Assembly (NCBI GenBank): GCA_023374045.1 | Contig: CM041777.1 | Span: 105,168,046-105,232,045 of the forward strand | From: Limonium bicolor | Taxonomy: Eukaryota > Streptophyta > Magnoliopsida > Caryophyllales > Plumbaginaceae | Direction: 5' to 3' | DNA: 64,000 bases | Part shown: positions 11,215 to 23,205 of the stretch, piece by piece | Layout: every line of letters starts with the position of its first letter | Numbering within the stretch: position 1 is the stretch's first letter | Position numbers and translations under genes: made by a program | Notes under the pieces: model-generated | Database searches by the model: none | Told to the model about the DNA's origin: nothing | Seen by the model: only the letters and a program-made list of their open reading frames with translations

Positions 11215-12290
11215 CGTTACATTTTTATTTTGTTAGTTTTTAATTTCAGTTTTAATTTCATTTTGTAGTTATTTTCCTGGTTTTATTGTTTATTAATCTT
11301 TTAACTCCGTTTGTAGTTTTGGTTGCTTTAGTGTCTTTCTTTCAGATGAATGCTTCACGTGGATGCTGCAACCAGGCTACAACACTTGAGCAACGCTCAA
11401 GTGTGGGGGGGGTCGTTCTACATATTACAACAACAAAATCCAGGGGAGTTCTAGTTTTAATTGTTTTGTTTTTAATTTTTAGTTTTTATTTCTGACTGCT
11501 CTGCTGTGTTTCCTTTGAACATAAATGTTTTTCTGCGAGCTTTGAGTTTTTCACTCCTACCTTGTCACACAATGAGGACATTGTTTAAATTTTAAGTGTG
11601 GGGTAGGGAGTGCTCTTCAATTATCACTTCAGACCACTAGCTTTTGTTTGTTTTCAGGTGATGAATAATATGATTCTCTTTGCCAATAAATGTTGAATTT
11701 TAGGTGAGAATATCTGTGGAAGTTTGAAATTGAGCCTGTTGACAACCTTAAAAATCTTTCTGCTTAAAAGTTGTCAATCCGGAATTGTTTTTCTTAATTT
11801 TACTCTATTTTCACTGAAATTTGATGGACTGACTGATTGTGGAGACTAAATGCGTTTAGCTTTGGACCTTGGAAATGATATGAATGTTTGGAATGAAAGG
11901 ATAAGGCAAGGTACTCCTCTGATCAAAAATTTCCTAAACCGAATCAGGCCTCTTTTATCTGGTTATTAAGTCCTCGGGGTGCTTTATCACCTATCTACCT
12001 AAGGTCTTGTGATCTGGGATAGTTGGCCCAAAGCCGTTACATGGATAAAGAGAAAGTCTGGGTGAAGGAACAACTATGCAATTAATTTTTAAAAAAATCG
12101 TTTGTTTTTTTTCATGACGAAGAAAAGTTTTTGCATACGAAATATTTAATTGCAATTTTTTTTTAGATTTTGATCATGAGTGTGGTGTTGAAAGGTATTG
12201 CGGAATAAGACATTACTTCACACCCCTTGTCATCCAAAGGGTAATGAAATGAAATTGGTGGAAGGTCCTAAGCTAATCTGTGTTTCAGTT
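11215..12290 (+). mobile_element. 3' interior of element E, non-coding
   Basis: No protein is recognisable. Two polypurine-like tracts, at 11,399-11,412 (AAGTGTGGGGGGGG) and 11,594-11,610 (AAGTGTGGGGTAGGGAG), match in kind and spacing two tracts of F (54,681 and 54,862). The rest is AT-rich leader-like sequence with a few short open frames. Element A interrupts E after 12,290; E resumes at 40,314. Confidence 0.6.
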
Positions 12291-12592
12291 TGAAATACCC
12301 CGAATAATTAACAGTCCAAATTCGTGATGGTTAAATTTAATTATGAGTAACCTTTATGATCATACAACTAAACGCGACAGGATTAACCGAAAATAACACG
12401 TATATACATAAGCAGTAACGGGGCATAATAGAATAGTTGTGGGTATATATACATATACGACTAACAATGTGACAAAATAAAATAGTTGCGTATATAACTA
12501 ATAACGCGACATATCATATAGTCGCTCATATATGTACAAGTATACAAAAAATAGTCATGTATATAACTGATACAAGTAAAAAAAAAGAGCAA

Positions 12593-12672
12593 GTGCGCTC
12601 CCGTCGGGGTTTGAACCCAGTACCCTTCGTACCCACTTTGAATGCCTTTACCGATTGAGCTGGTGCTCATAT
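12593..12672 (-). other. Antisense tRNA-like module in LTR A
   Basis: On the minus strand an A-box-like AGCTCAATCGG (plus 12,651-12,661) is followed about 33 bases later by a B box GGTTCAAACCC (plus 12,607-12,617), the spacing of tRNA genes and tRNA-derived SINEs. The D-arm and T-arm are not well formed and no CCA is seen, so this is not a tRNA gene. It lies about 60 bases upstream of the TATA box and points away from it. The sister copy is at 26,617-26,696 and a related one is in LTR B. Confidence 0.6.
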
Positions 12673-12730
12673 TCAATAACATGATGTACCACTTAACTCT
12701 AATGACTCACTACACTACTTACCTGTATAA

Positions 12731-12738
12731 TATAAAAG
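12731..12738 (+). promoter_or_regulatory. TATA box of LTR A (5' copy)
   Basis: TATAAAAG, kept in the 3' copy at 26,754-26,761. Transcription would start near 12,760-12,770. It is the best TATA match in the first kilobase of the LTR. Confidence 0.5.
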
Positions 12739-14049
12739 GATTAACAATTAATCAGCCCCACTCTGGAGGTGTCCGAAACTCCAACCGATCAGCCATGTAT
12801 TACATTGATATATTAAGCTACTCATTAATCTATCCAATTCCTCAACAATGCTAACTTTTCCCCTGTTCCAATCGTTGCCACTTGCTCCTCCATCGCGTGA
12901 GTCTGTAGCCTAGTCAACAGACCACTCCATCCCTTCCATCCTTCCCATGCAAGTTGTCTTCCCTACTCTCCAAACCAATATCCCCATTCCTTCTCGCAGA
13001 TGTGAACTTCGATTTTCTATACCCACGCAACCCCTCACCTTCTCCCAGTGGTTCCCGATGCATGCAAGTCCAGAGGAGGACAGTGAACTCGGGAACATCC
13101 CAATCCAACACCAAGCTTCTACATTGTCAAGCCCAGACCTTACATGCAAACCTACGGGTGGAATATTGGAGGTTCTGGAGCAAGGATTCCCCGTGCCTGC
13201 TCATGTTCTGCGCAAGGTAGGAACTACCGATCACTTTCCTCTTACTTCTGTCCTCTGTTGCGTTGATTTCTTTGTCCAGTTCTGCCCGAGAACTCTGTTT
13301 AATCTCATATTGTTTTTTTTGCGATTCGCACTTGATCCTAGCTGGAGAACCAGCTGGTGGGATCCCTGAAGTTGTGAACAGAATCCTCTACGCAATTCTT
13401 GGAGGCCAGACCGAGAAACCAGTAAGCTGACTGTTTAAACTCCTTCCACCCCCTCAATTGTTTTCCGAAACATCAGTGTTAACTTCCACCTCCTTGTCTA
13501 ACCTGTGCATGCATGAAGTCCACCTGGAAAACCGATGCAATGTTGTGCAAAAAAAAAACACCCAGAAACTGATCCCAAACTGCGATCCAAGGTAAGGTAA
13601 TGAACTGACATATCCTGTGTATTCTGTTCCTGTTGTTTTTAAACACCACTAAAGACAACACCTAATCTGGAATCTTCTCCTTGTGCATGGCCGGTTGTAA
13701 AGCCAAGGTTCCCTAGTCCAACCACAAACCAAAACAGCAAGGAAAACCCAGCTTGAACTACTTAAGGTTGTTGACTAAACTCATAGCTATTTTGTGTTTG
13801 GAAATCTGATGTATTATGTCGATGTGGTAACCCTCAGCTTGTTCTTGGTCGTGTCTGAAAACTAAACTAGGACCTGTTTGATCTGCTATTCGTAGGTTTA
13901 TTGTCCAACATGCCAACAAATGACAAAAAAAAAAAAACTGGTTGAGTAAAAGGATTGATAGGAGAGTCTAAGGGTGGTAATCAGATCAGATCAGAGCCGT
14001 GTAGTGTATATCCCAGTTCTGGAAAGTTTGAATATTTGTGACGTGAGAA

Positions 14050-16151
14050 CTATGATAGGTAAGCTGGTATAGAAATGAGATTCAAATTCTGTAGCTTATA
14101 CCTCTATGCAAACGAGTTCCAGGAACAGTAGTAAGGTGAAATTGATTGAATGATAAGCTTAAGAACTTGATAACAAGTTGAGATAATTGTAAATAAGTCC
14201 GGGATGTGATAGAAACCAGAAAACACATTAGTAAGTGAAAGAAGAAGTAGTGTGCAGGAACATGTTTCAGTCTGCAGTCTTTCCGGTTTCTGTTGTTCTT
14301 CAACATTCAGTTTCCGTATGATAAATTTTCTGTGGCAATAGCAATGCTGCCGTGAGTTTACATTGAGAGCAAAGCTATGTCAAGACTGTTAACTGAAGTT
14401 AAACAAACTGGGGAACATAACAATCAGATTAATGAATGAAAGTAAAAACAGCAGAAGGAAAGGATATCAGTTTTAGTTAGTTTTCAGTTTCTGAAACTTT
14501 ATGCTGTGTGTATTAACTTCCTGAAATAACCTAGACGCTGTAATAACTTAATGACAGTTCTAAGAGATTACTAAAACGTGAGACTAAGCGTAACAACAAC
14601 AAAAAAAAAACTACTCAGGTTGTGTTTCAGTTCTTGGTCAATTTCAGTTTCAGTAATATGAAGTTCAGTGCCTTTAACCAAGCTGTTTTGGGTTGTTTTG
14701 AGGTTGAAAACTTATTTAAAACACTTAACTCAATAACTTGATAATGTGGGGAAAGTAAGAACCAGATCAATGGATGCACAAACAAAAAAAAGTAGAAGAA
14801 GAAAAGAATACAGCAGCTCAGGTTTAAACGTCTGCAAGCTTGGGCCTTTCTGTACAGGGACTTTCCAAAGGCTTAATAACGGTTGTATTATCGGGGAAAT
14901 GAATCTGAACTCATGCTAACCTATCAACCTACATGTAAATAAGATGGGGAAAACAGAAAACAGATAAGGGAGCAGAAAATAATAGACAAGAAACACCAAT
15001 TCAAGAGTTCCTGCTTTCTTGCAGTTTCAGTTTTCTTGTAAGTTCTGGCCAGTTTCAGAATTAGGCAGTGTCAGTAGCGGTAACAGATTTGTATTGGAGT
15101 TAAAAACTTGATTAACACTAAGCTAAGTATTAGGAAATCTAGAGAAAAAACTAGAGGCCAAGTTCTTGAATAGACAGAAGAAGAAGATAAGAGGAGAAGA
15201 TGACAGTTTTAGATTTCGATTCCTGTAGCTGTGTTCTGATTTCTGTTTAAGAGCTTTCAGAGGTTTGGTCCTTGCTACTTGGGATTGTTTAAAGATTTAA
15301 AACTATATCGAGACATGTAACTAAATAGGTAAACAAGCGGGGGGAAACTATCAGTCAGGTTATGCAACAGAAATGGAAAATGGAAGTAAATCTTATCAGA
15401 TTTTTCTGTTTCAGTTTTTCATTGTTCTTGTTTCAGTTTGGTATGACTGCGTACAGAGGATTAGGAGAAGCTGTACTGAGTTGTTAATGACCTTAAAACG
15501 TTACTAATATACCTAAGTCAGTCTATGAGTTTTGGGGAGAAGTTAAGGGGCAGGTGAATAATGAAACAGAAAGAAAACCAGAAGAGCATAACTCACCAGT
15601 TTCTAATATTGGTTTCTGCAGATTTTTGTGTGTTTCAGTATAAGAATGTTTTAGTGGAATTAACAGTGTTGTTTTTGGGTGTTTCTGAGTTGGAAATCTT
15701 GCTAAGACACTTAGCTAGTTGGGTAAACACCTTGGGGAAAATTAGAAGTCAGTTTAACTAACTAAAAGAAGGAATGAAGAAGAAACATACAGATTGGGTT
15801 TTCGGATTTTCTGTAATTTGCTGTCTTTGTATAATGGTAATATAGATGGTATGAGAGGGTTGAAGTGGCCTGGAAAGGAACTTAAAACTGTGATAATACA
15901 TCTATCTAAGAGTTTAAACACTTTGGGAAAATTAGGAATCAATCTAATGCAATAAAAGAGGAGTTGGAATGGAAGTATTCACATGTTTGATGTTTCAGTT
16001 CACTGAAACTTGTGCCTCTGCATGATCGATTTCCAGAGGTGTTAAGAATGGGGTGTTGGTCTAATAATGAACCTAAACCATTACTAGTACACTTAGTTGA
16101 GTTGGTAAAACATTTTGGGAGAGTTAGACATCAGTTTGGCACATTAAAGGT
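14050..16151 (+). repeat. Decayed ~195-bp tandem repeats in LTR A
   Basis: A recurring block (two to four runs of TTTCAGTTT, then a motif like ACTTAGCTGAGTTGGTAAACA, then TTTGGGGAAA and AGACATCAG-TTAA) returns at about 14,740, 14,937, 15,140, 15,333, 15,525, 15,725, 15,915 and 16,105, spacings of 190-203 bases. Units are strongly diverged; the array was found by reading phase, not from identity. The same array is in the 3' LTR (to 30,188) and in LTR B. Confidence 0.65.
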
Positions 16152-18558
16152 TGAAATACCCCAAACCTTGATATGTGGTTTAAATATCAAATTATGGTGT
16201 GTAAGGGCTAAAAAGTGCCTTAGTAACATCAGTGAACAATTTAAACCATAATAAATGCAATAAAGCATTAAGACACAGTTGAGCAAAAAACATGCTCTAA
16301 GCTATGAGTGAACTTGGTTAGGACCCAAAGAGCCTACCAAGACTTGATAACAATTAATTATGATTTAATAAGGCTAAGTAAGTCCTTAAGAACTTTGGTG
16401 GACAGTTAAACCAAATAAACATAAGAAAATACCTTAAAGTCAATATGAGCAAAATGTGCTCTAAGCTTGGGGTGAATGTGTAAGACCTAATGGTCATATC
16501 TATACCTTATAAATATGTTAATGAACATATTGAATCAATTACCAAAGAAAACCAAGCTTGAAAACAAGTTAAACACAAAATGTGCTTTAAGGAGTCTTAA
16601 AGCACGTTTTTGAAAAATTGTCTTGTAAATGAGTTTTGAATGGCTAAATGTCCACATTACTCTTTAATTAACATGTGTACTATATAGTATCACATTTGGG
16701 TGGCCATATTAGTGGAAATCAAAAATTTCACTTCTATGTGCCTTGTATTTGTGAATAGTAATTTTTACAAGCTAGTGTATAACATATGTTATGTTAAGTA
16801 ATTAAATTGACAAACAAAGACTAAAATACCCTTGTTATATTAAAGGGGGCCGGTTTTTGTAGTGAGGAGTCACCAAGTATGTTAACTTGTTAAGTAAATA
16901 ATGTGACTCATAGTTACTATTTGCTTTAAGACTTAAATATCTTCAAAAAGTAAGTTCTATCTTCATTCTCCCTTCCTTCCTTCATTTCCCACGGTTCCAA
17001 ACACCACCACCAACCTCTCTTCTTCATTCTCTCTCGGTAATACCACTACCTCCATTAGAACTCAAGCTTTGAACTCTTGTCAAATCTTGCTCTCTTGTCC
17101 AAATCAAAAACAAACACCACCATTCTCTTAGTTAAGCCAAGCTCTACACTCTTGTCTCTTCAAAACTTCAAAACCTCCATTTCGGTGCCAAGAGAAACCA
17201 CCATGGGAGGAGCTTGAGCTCACCTTTTCACATATTCATGCTCTCCTTTGCTTCAAGGTAAGGAAACTCAAAGAAAATCCATGTTTCCTCCATGTTTTTC
17301 ATGTTGTCCGAAAATTCCCTCACAATGGTGTATTTATCTTGCTTGTTTTAGCTTCATTTGAATCTTATTCCAAGGCTAAGAGGGTCCTCTCTTGATACTT
17401 TTCAAGTTCTCTTCCAATTCCAAGGTAAAACAATTACCTTAATGTGTTAAAACAATATTTTTAACTAGGGTTTACAATGAGATAAAGCTTAAAGCTTATA
17501 TACTCATTTTAATGTTGGTATATTGTTTAGTTTTTGGCAAGGAACCAATACCTTACCTTTTTCAAAGAAACAAGAAAGAAAGTTGTGATGGGAAAAGAGG
17601 AAGAAACAAACTATTCTCAATGTAGTTTAAGTGCCTTAGGAAAATGAGCTTGATTTGCTTGATAAAATAATACCTAAGGAGCCAATGGTGAGTGACCTAG
17701 TAAAGTGTTCTCAAGGAGACTAGTAAAAGAAACATATGTTTTGGTGTATGTATTTGCAGGTCAAAGGCATTATTTTGTGGGAAATTCGTGTTTTTAGGTA
17801 TTATGCATTTTAAGGGCCTAAGAGCCATGTTATTTAAGGCCTAAGTGCCAAGCAATTTAAGTTATGCACTATATTGTGATGTAGTGCTTAATGTGTGAAG
17901 GTGTGTATAAAAATGTGTTTGATGGATTTTGGGTGTTTTGAATGAAATAAGGTAAAAACCTAAGTGTTTGGATGTGGGTAATACTAGAGAAGCTATGGCC
18001 AATTTGGGAAATGTGTAAGAAGTTCTAAGTGTTTGTAAGTGAGTTTTGTGAACATAGGAAGTGTAAAGGTGAATGAATGTTTACTTGAGAGAAAACATGT
18101 TTTAAGGTGATTTAGATTGATGCAAGGATTTAGGTGTTGCCTTGGAAGTTCTAGGAATCCAATGTGTGTCTTGTGAATGTATTAAAGTCTTGGAGGAGTT
18201 GTTTAAGGTTTAGGTAAGATTGATTTCAAGGAACGAGTGATGTTAGGTATGTATGTGAAAAGGAGATTTAGTTAGTAAGAAAAGAAGTTGAGGAATGATG
18301 ATAAGGTGTAGAGGAAACACCTTGGTATTGTGATCATTATAGGTGAAATGCCACCTAGGAATCATAAGGAGAAAACATTGTAAGTGTTAGGAATTTTGTG
18401 GAGCATAAGTAAAGGTTTAAGGAATTAGGAAAAATAGTTTTGTGAGTGTTTAAGAATATCTTAAGGGTGTGTTTGAAGTGCCAAATGGTGTTAGAACACA
18501 TTAAGAGCTTAGGAGAAGTTTGGTGAAGATTTGGCAAAGTTTTGGTAAGTTTAGAAGG

Positions 18559-18800
18559 CGACCGACCCAGGGGCCGACCCAGTTTTTGGTCGGTCGAGCC
18601 TCTGTTAAATGTTAGGAAAGTGTTCGTAATGGTCCGACCCAAAAGGGTGGTCGGACATGGGTCGGTCGGTCAGGTTTTAAAGGAAGGAAAATGTTCGCAC
18701 ATGGACCGACCCAGAATGGTGGGTCGGACGTGGGTCGGACGGGCATGTTTGTAAGGAAGTAAAAGGGTCTGTAATGGACCGACCCAGCTGTGGGTCGGTC
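18559..18800 (+). repeat. Four-unit hairpin array, 71-74 bp period
   Basis: Inverted repeats start at 18,559, 18,632, 18,706 and 18,777. Stems: 9 bp CGACCGACC / GGTCGGTCG (18,588-18,596), 8 bp GTCCGACC / GGTCGGAC (18,649-18,656), 8 bp CCGACCCA / TGGGTCGG (18,720-18,727), and 10 bp GACCGACCCA / TGGGTCGGTC (18,791-18,800). The array occupies the same place in the LTR as the GGTCCGGGAC array of LTR C and has the same period, but the stem bases are different. It is GC- and CpG-rich in AT-rich surroundings. Confidence 0.85.
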
Positions 18801-20600
18801 GGTGGGTCGGACGGACCAAAAAACATGGTTTAAGGTTATGAAATGATTTGTGATGATGGGGATTGGTAGGTAATGATGTTATAAGGATGTTGAGGACATG
18901 TTAGGGGAGTTTTAATGACACCTAAGTGGGTTAAAAGTTGTATTAAAATGTGAGAGTAAACAAGTTAAAAAAAAATGTTTAAGTTATGTAACTAAGTTAA
19001 CGGGAAAAATTAAGCATTGACATTAAATGATCAAGCAAACCCCGATGTTAATGAAAACCGTGTGATGTTAACAGTTGTTCGAGAATTGCTCGAGGAACAT
19101 AAATGGACAGGATAAGTGGACTCCGGTGACAGGTATGGTTTTCTTGCCAACCTTGTCCTAACGGATTACACCGCTTGTATGCCAATGTGTTTTTCTGTAT
19201 GTTTGCCACGTTATGAGATAAATCATGAAACGAGTTTACAGTTGTTATTGTTATTGTATGTTACGTGACGATACCGGTAACCTCTAATGCGCTTGAAGGG
19301 CTAGTTAACCACTATTAGGTAAACGTAAGAGAACGGTATCCGGTAACACGTTTCCGACTTAAGGAACGTTCTAACCACGGCTATGCGTGAGTTGGTTATG
19401 TGATGTTTGTGCGTGATGTTTGTATGTGAATGTATGACTCTCTTTTCCCTTGTGTATGTCTGACAAGACTTAACTCAATGTTTGTGATTGTTTAATAAAG
19501 TTCAAAGAGAACTTCTAATAAGTGCTAACGGGGGGAATGAGGAGTCCGGTCTGTTCCGGCCACGCGTGTGAGTATGGGGGTCGTTGTCATAGCAGGTTCG
19601 ATCCTCTCTGTATGTATTGGTTGTTTTCCAATTTGGTTCCCAACCTTCCCTTTAGCTTAACCAAGGCTATTACTGACTCACGTCGGGCCACAGGGGCATA
19701 CTATTGTTTGTTTTGTTTCGGTGTGCTTGGATCACTATATCCGAGACACCTTGTGTTAAGTTAACCGTCCATTTAACGAGACGGTAACGAGTTATGTAAC
19801 GAGCTTATCATGAGACTGGCAACAATCTCTAGGCTCACCAGTGTGTTAGTGATGTTTGGGGTCGGTTCCTGAGAGGACCATTCCCGTTATGTTATGTGTT
19901 TGTTGTGATGCAAATCTATTGCGATGTTATGTTGTGCACATGGAAACGTGCAAAGTGTTGTTAAGTGTTGTTATGTAGAGTATGTTATATGTTGTAAAAT
20001 GTGAAGTGTGTGGATCATGGATATGATTCCCATTGGTGATAAAAGGCGTTAAAGGATACCCGATTTAAGGGTATGTGTCGTCTATTAAGGAAGTAGCTCC
20101 GTTGGAGGAGAAACACTCTAGGGTGATGAATACCATGGGTGACTTGTTAAGTAGGATGTATTATCCGATTGTTGAGCCCATTGAGGCGAAATGTTAAGTG
20201 TTGTGTGTTCATTGTCACATGCATGATTTAATATAATCAACTGCATGCTAAGACGACATTAGTTGTGCGTGGCCCGGTAGCATGTGGGCTGCGGGATTAC
20301 CATACCAGCAAAGGTGCTGAGCCCCTGGGGCCACCCCTTTCTCTCTTTTCCTATTTCAGGTACGAAGTGCTGGAAGCCGTTCGAGAGTAGGACGGGTAGT
20401 CGTTGTACATGGGTAAACATTTAGTGTATATATACAGTAGGTGTAGTAATACCGATGTTGTTGTCGGCACCAGTTTATAATAAATACTCGGTATAGTTGA
20501 TAAGGTGTGTATTATTGTTGTTGTTATGGAAGGGATAATAATGTATAGTTGCTCGGGAATTTAGCCCATCAGACCGGTACATTGTGTATGTATTAGCCTT

Positions 20601-20635
20601 GTTAGCCACGTGGGTGGCTAACGGCGTGTAACACC
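20601..20635 (+). other. U5 hairpin and inverted copy of LTR end (solo LTR)
   Basis: 20,601-20,622 is a 9-bp stem GTTAGCCAC / GTGGCTAAC with loop GTGG. TGTAACACC at 20,627-20,635 is the exact reverse complement of the terminal GGTGTTACA at 20,704-20,712. Confidence 0.8.
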
Positions 20636-21593
20636 AACGAGTAAGTAATGTGATGAGGTTGTTCTTCGCTGCAGTTTGTTGTAAGTATGTTAATGTTGGA
20701 TGGGGTGTTACAAAGGTGAAGCTAGATAAAGGTTAACACAGATATTGTGTCTCGGATGCGGTAACTTATGGCTTCTGTACACATGTTTTAGGAGTATTCT
20801 AAAGATTATAATTCTATGATAATAGGTTTAAACAGTACTAACCTATATAGCTAAGGGGGGATACGTCTTAGGCGATATAACTCCTTGCTAGTAACCTGTC
20901 ACAAGGTGGTGCGTAAAATACTCTAAACATTTGTTAACGAGAGGACTTAGATAACGTGTAAACGTCATTATAAATGCCCTAGAAGCAAATAAAGTTTAGG
21001 GCTAATACTTGGAAAGTCCTAAGGGCCACTATAAGTTTAGCATCCAAAAGTTCATCTAGGGAATAACACCCGGTATAAATGAGATAAACTAGAACAGTGT
21101 CATCACATGAAATCATGAACTGACACATTATTTTGAATCAACGTTAGGTCCGTAACGAACGCAATCGAGACCCCGTGTGTGAGACGACACATGCTTCTGA
21201 ATAAGGTATGGACATGTGTGGTTCATATGTTGCCGTGTTACACGGCTTGTGTGCTGTGTGCCTTGTTTGTTTATGACCACAAGACTAATGCATGAAATGG
21301 ATGTTTGTTTTACCAGTGCTTATTTGTCTGGTGGGAGCTTGTGTAAGGCTTGTGAATGGATTGATTATTTTCCTTGCTTACCTGCTTGCTATTATTGTGC
21401 ATATTGCTTGCGCGCGTACACAGTAGTGTAGTCCCTTCTCGTTGATGAATCCTTGAGATGAAATATAACAAACTTCGTAAACAAACCAAGGAACTACAAA
21501 GGGAAAAAACTCCTCTTAACTATAGAGGACCTCTAAAGACACCCACTATAGTGTCGAATTATCAAAGGTAATGATAAGCCAATACCTTTAGAA

Positions 21594-22230
21594 ATGAGTA
21601 GGGAGACAGACCCTTTGTATCCGGGGTAGAGACCATTTATCTAAAAAGGAATAGGGAGACGGACCCTTTGTATCCGGGGTAGAGACCATTAATCTAAAAA
21701 AAAGAATAGGGAGACGGACCCTTGTATCCCGGGGTAGAGACCAATAAGATTAAAAGAATAGGGAGACGGACCCTTTGTATCCGGGGTAGAGACCAGAACA
21801 TTGAGAAGGAATAGGGAGACAGACCCTTTGTATCCGGGGTAGAGACCAATAAGATTAAAAGGAATAGGGAGACGGACCCTTTGTATCCGGGGTAGAGACC
21901 AGAACATTGAGAAGGAATAGGGATACGGACCCTTTGTATCCGGGGTAGAGACCAATAAGATTAAAAGGAATAGGGAGACGGACCCTTTGTATCCGGGGTA
22001 GAGACCAGAACATTGAGAAGGAATAGGGAGACAGACCCTTTGTATCCAGAGCAGCGGCTAGTAACATTGAGAAGGAATAGGGAGACGGACCCTTCGTATC
22101 CGGGGTAGAGACCAGAACATCAAAAGGAATAGGGAGACGGACCCTTTGTATCCGGGGCAGAGGCTAGTAACATTGAAAAGGAATAGGGAGACGGACCCTT
22201 GGTATCCGGGGCAGTGGCTAGTAACATTTA
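21594..22230 (+). repeat. 53-bp tandem repeat array in LTR A (5' copy)
   Basis: About eleven to twelve units of roughly 53 bp with core GGAATAGGGAGACGGACCC followed by TTTGTATCCGGGGTAGAGACC and one of two alternating tails (AGAACATTGAGAA or AATAAGATTAAAA). The last units switch to CCGGGGCAGAGGCTAGTAACATT. Long minus-strand frames across it only mirror the repeat. Confidence 0.88.
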
Positions 22231-22734
22231 AAAACAACAGAGAGAGAAAGAGCTATCCGGGAATGGAGGATCAGCTATGAAGAAGACGTTCTCCAAATGG
22301 TGGTGATAAGAGGATTCGCAAATAACCCTTAAAGAAACAAGGAAAGACTAGTACCTACATGAGATGGTCACGGGATCTAAACTATATCCCCAGACCTGGT
22401 ACAAGGAAAGAGAAAGAAAATACACTTTACGGGAACAAGAGAAAAGAAATGAAAACACCACACTCGTATGATCCTATAGTGAGGGTCATGGGTATAATAT
22501 ACCTATGCACACGTTTTATTACTTACATGATTGTTGTTGCTATACTAGCAGCTCGTTGTGCTTGGTTGCGTGTTTGATGTGCTATGATGCCAGCATGTTA
22601 TGCTTGGATGATTGTTGATATTGCTATGCTACCTAAAAATGTGTATGATATCATGATATATTGTGGTGTGCTTTACTGCTTTATTATAGCATGTAAATTG
22701 ACTTAATAATATTCGACCAAGTAGTCGTGTGGCC

Positions 22735-22782
22735 CGGTAACATACGGGCTACACACGTTCATACTCAGCGTAGTTTGCTGAG
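22735..22782 (+). other. Paired dyads before LTR A 3' end
   Basis: GCCCG / CGGGC around a short loop, then CTCAGC (22,764-22,769) / GCTGAG (22,777-22,782), followed by a pyrimidine-rich run and ACAGGTA. The same order (GGCCCGGTA, GGGCT, CAGC/GCTG, pyrimidines, CAGGTA) is seen in the solo LTR near 20,270-20,362 and in LTR B near 38,220-38,300. Possibly an RNA-processing or polyadenylation region; the role is inferred. Confidence 0.5.
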
Positions 22783-23064
22783 TCCTTTACAACCCAATTT
22801 TTACAGGTATTGTGCCGGACGATAACAGAGCGTAGGCGGGATGGCTACCATGGGGGTAGTCCATCAGGGCATGACTTTTAAGTTGTAGTAGTATGTGTAA
22901 TATATGGGTTGATACTAAACCCGAGATGTAATTCTTAGTTTATGATTTGTAATTTTGTTGTAGACACTCGGTAATTGGGAATTGTACTATGTATTGTTTA
23001 TGAGTTTGTATTGAGGGTTGTTTCCAGTCATGCAGACCGTAACTTGGTGTTGGTAATGTGGTCT

Positions 23065-23099
23065 GTCAACCACGTGGGTGGTTGGCATCTGTGACACCC
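23065..23099 (+). other. U5 hairpin and inverted copy of LTR end (A)
   Basis: 9-pair stem GTCAACCAC / GTGGTTGGC (one G-T pair) with loop GTGG, then TGTGACACCC at 23,090-23,099, which pairs with the terminal GGGTGTTACA at 23,179-23,188 with one G-U. Confidence 0.75.
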
Positions 23100-23193
23100 G
23101 AATGATGTTGAGAATCCGCTGCATAGTTGTCTTGTATTAAGGCTAGGAGCTTATTTGTACTACTGGATGTTTATTCGGGGGTGTTACAGAAAG

Positions 23194-23205
23194 TGGTATC
23201 AGAGC
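23194..23205 (+). other. Primer-binding site of element A (tRNA-Met)
   Basis: TGGTATCAGAGC five bases after the LTR end. ATCAGAGC (23,198-23,205) pairs perfectly with GCTCTGAT (23,214-23,221), so the PBS is partly in a hairpin, as in C. Confidence 0.9.

Larger units (their letters stand above)
12291..16151 (+). mobile_element. 5' LTR of element A, first part
   Basis: Starts TGAAATACCCCG and matches 26,306-30,188 with scattered substitutions and small indels. Contains an antisense tRNA-like module (12,593-12,672), a TATA box (12,731) and a decayed array of about 195-bp repeats (about 14,050-16,151). Frames of 88-140 codons at 12,947-13,369 are not kept open in the sister LTR and are not called as genes. 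Interrupted at 16,151 by the solo LTR. Confidence 0.82.
16152..20712 (+). mobile_element. Solo LTR of C-type element with AAGGT duplication
   Basis: 4,561-bp LTR starting TGAAATACCCCAAACC and ending GGGGTGTTACA, flanked by AAGGT at 16,147-16,151 and 20,713-20,717. The uninterrupted target is seen at 30,180-30,200 in the sister LTR of A. No PBS follows the right end, so the interior and one LTR were lost by recombination. It is an inverted relative of the LTR at 2,819-7,366. Contents in sense order: CT-rich leader near 16,960-17,040, variable hairpin array (18,559-18,800), dyads with a pyrimidine tract (about 20,270-20,360), U5 hairpin (20,601-20,622). No coding frame was recognised. Confidence 0.92.
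20713..23188 (+). mobile_element. 5' LTR of element A, second part
   Basis: Continuation of LTR A after the solo LTR, matching 30,184 onward and then 38,677-40,313 of the sister copy. Contains a tandem array (21,594-22,230), paired hairpins near 22,735-22,782 and the U5 hairpin at 23,065-23,086; ends GGGGTGTTACA before the PBS. A 71-codon frame at 21,216-21,431 has a sister at 30,695 but with a different end and no family motif. I see no gene. Confidence 0.82.

Noticed and set aside
12593..12672. Functional tRNA gene
   Set aside because: A and B boxes are present, but acceptor, D and T arms do not fold and no terminator run is in the right place. Kept only as a tRNA-like module.
2819..20712. 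Large inverted duplication or giant TIR DNA transposon formed by 2,819-7,366 and 16,152-20,712
   Set aside because: Each half has LTR termini; the left is followed by a PBS and the right has its own 5-bp target duplication, so they are independent LTR insertions in opposite orientation.
21689..22067. Repetitive minus-strand peptide-like frames (also near 31,172, 37,310 and 38,843)
   Set aside because: They are translations of the 53-bp tandem repeat, not proteins.
21594..22230. CRISPR-like array
   Set aside because: Repeats are directly adjacent 53-bp units without unique spacers, in a plant retrotransposon LTR.
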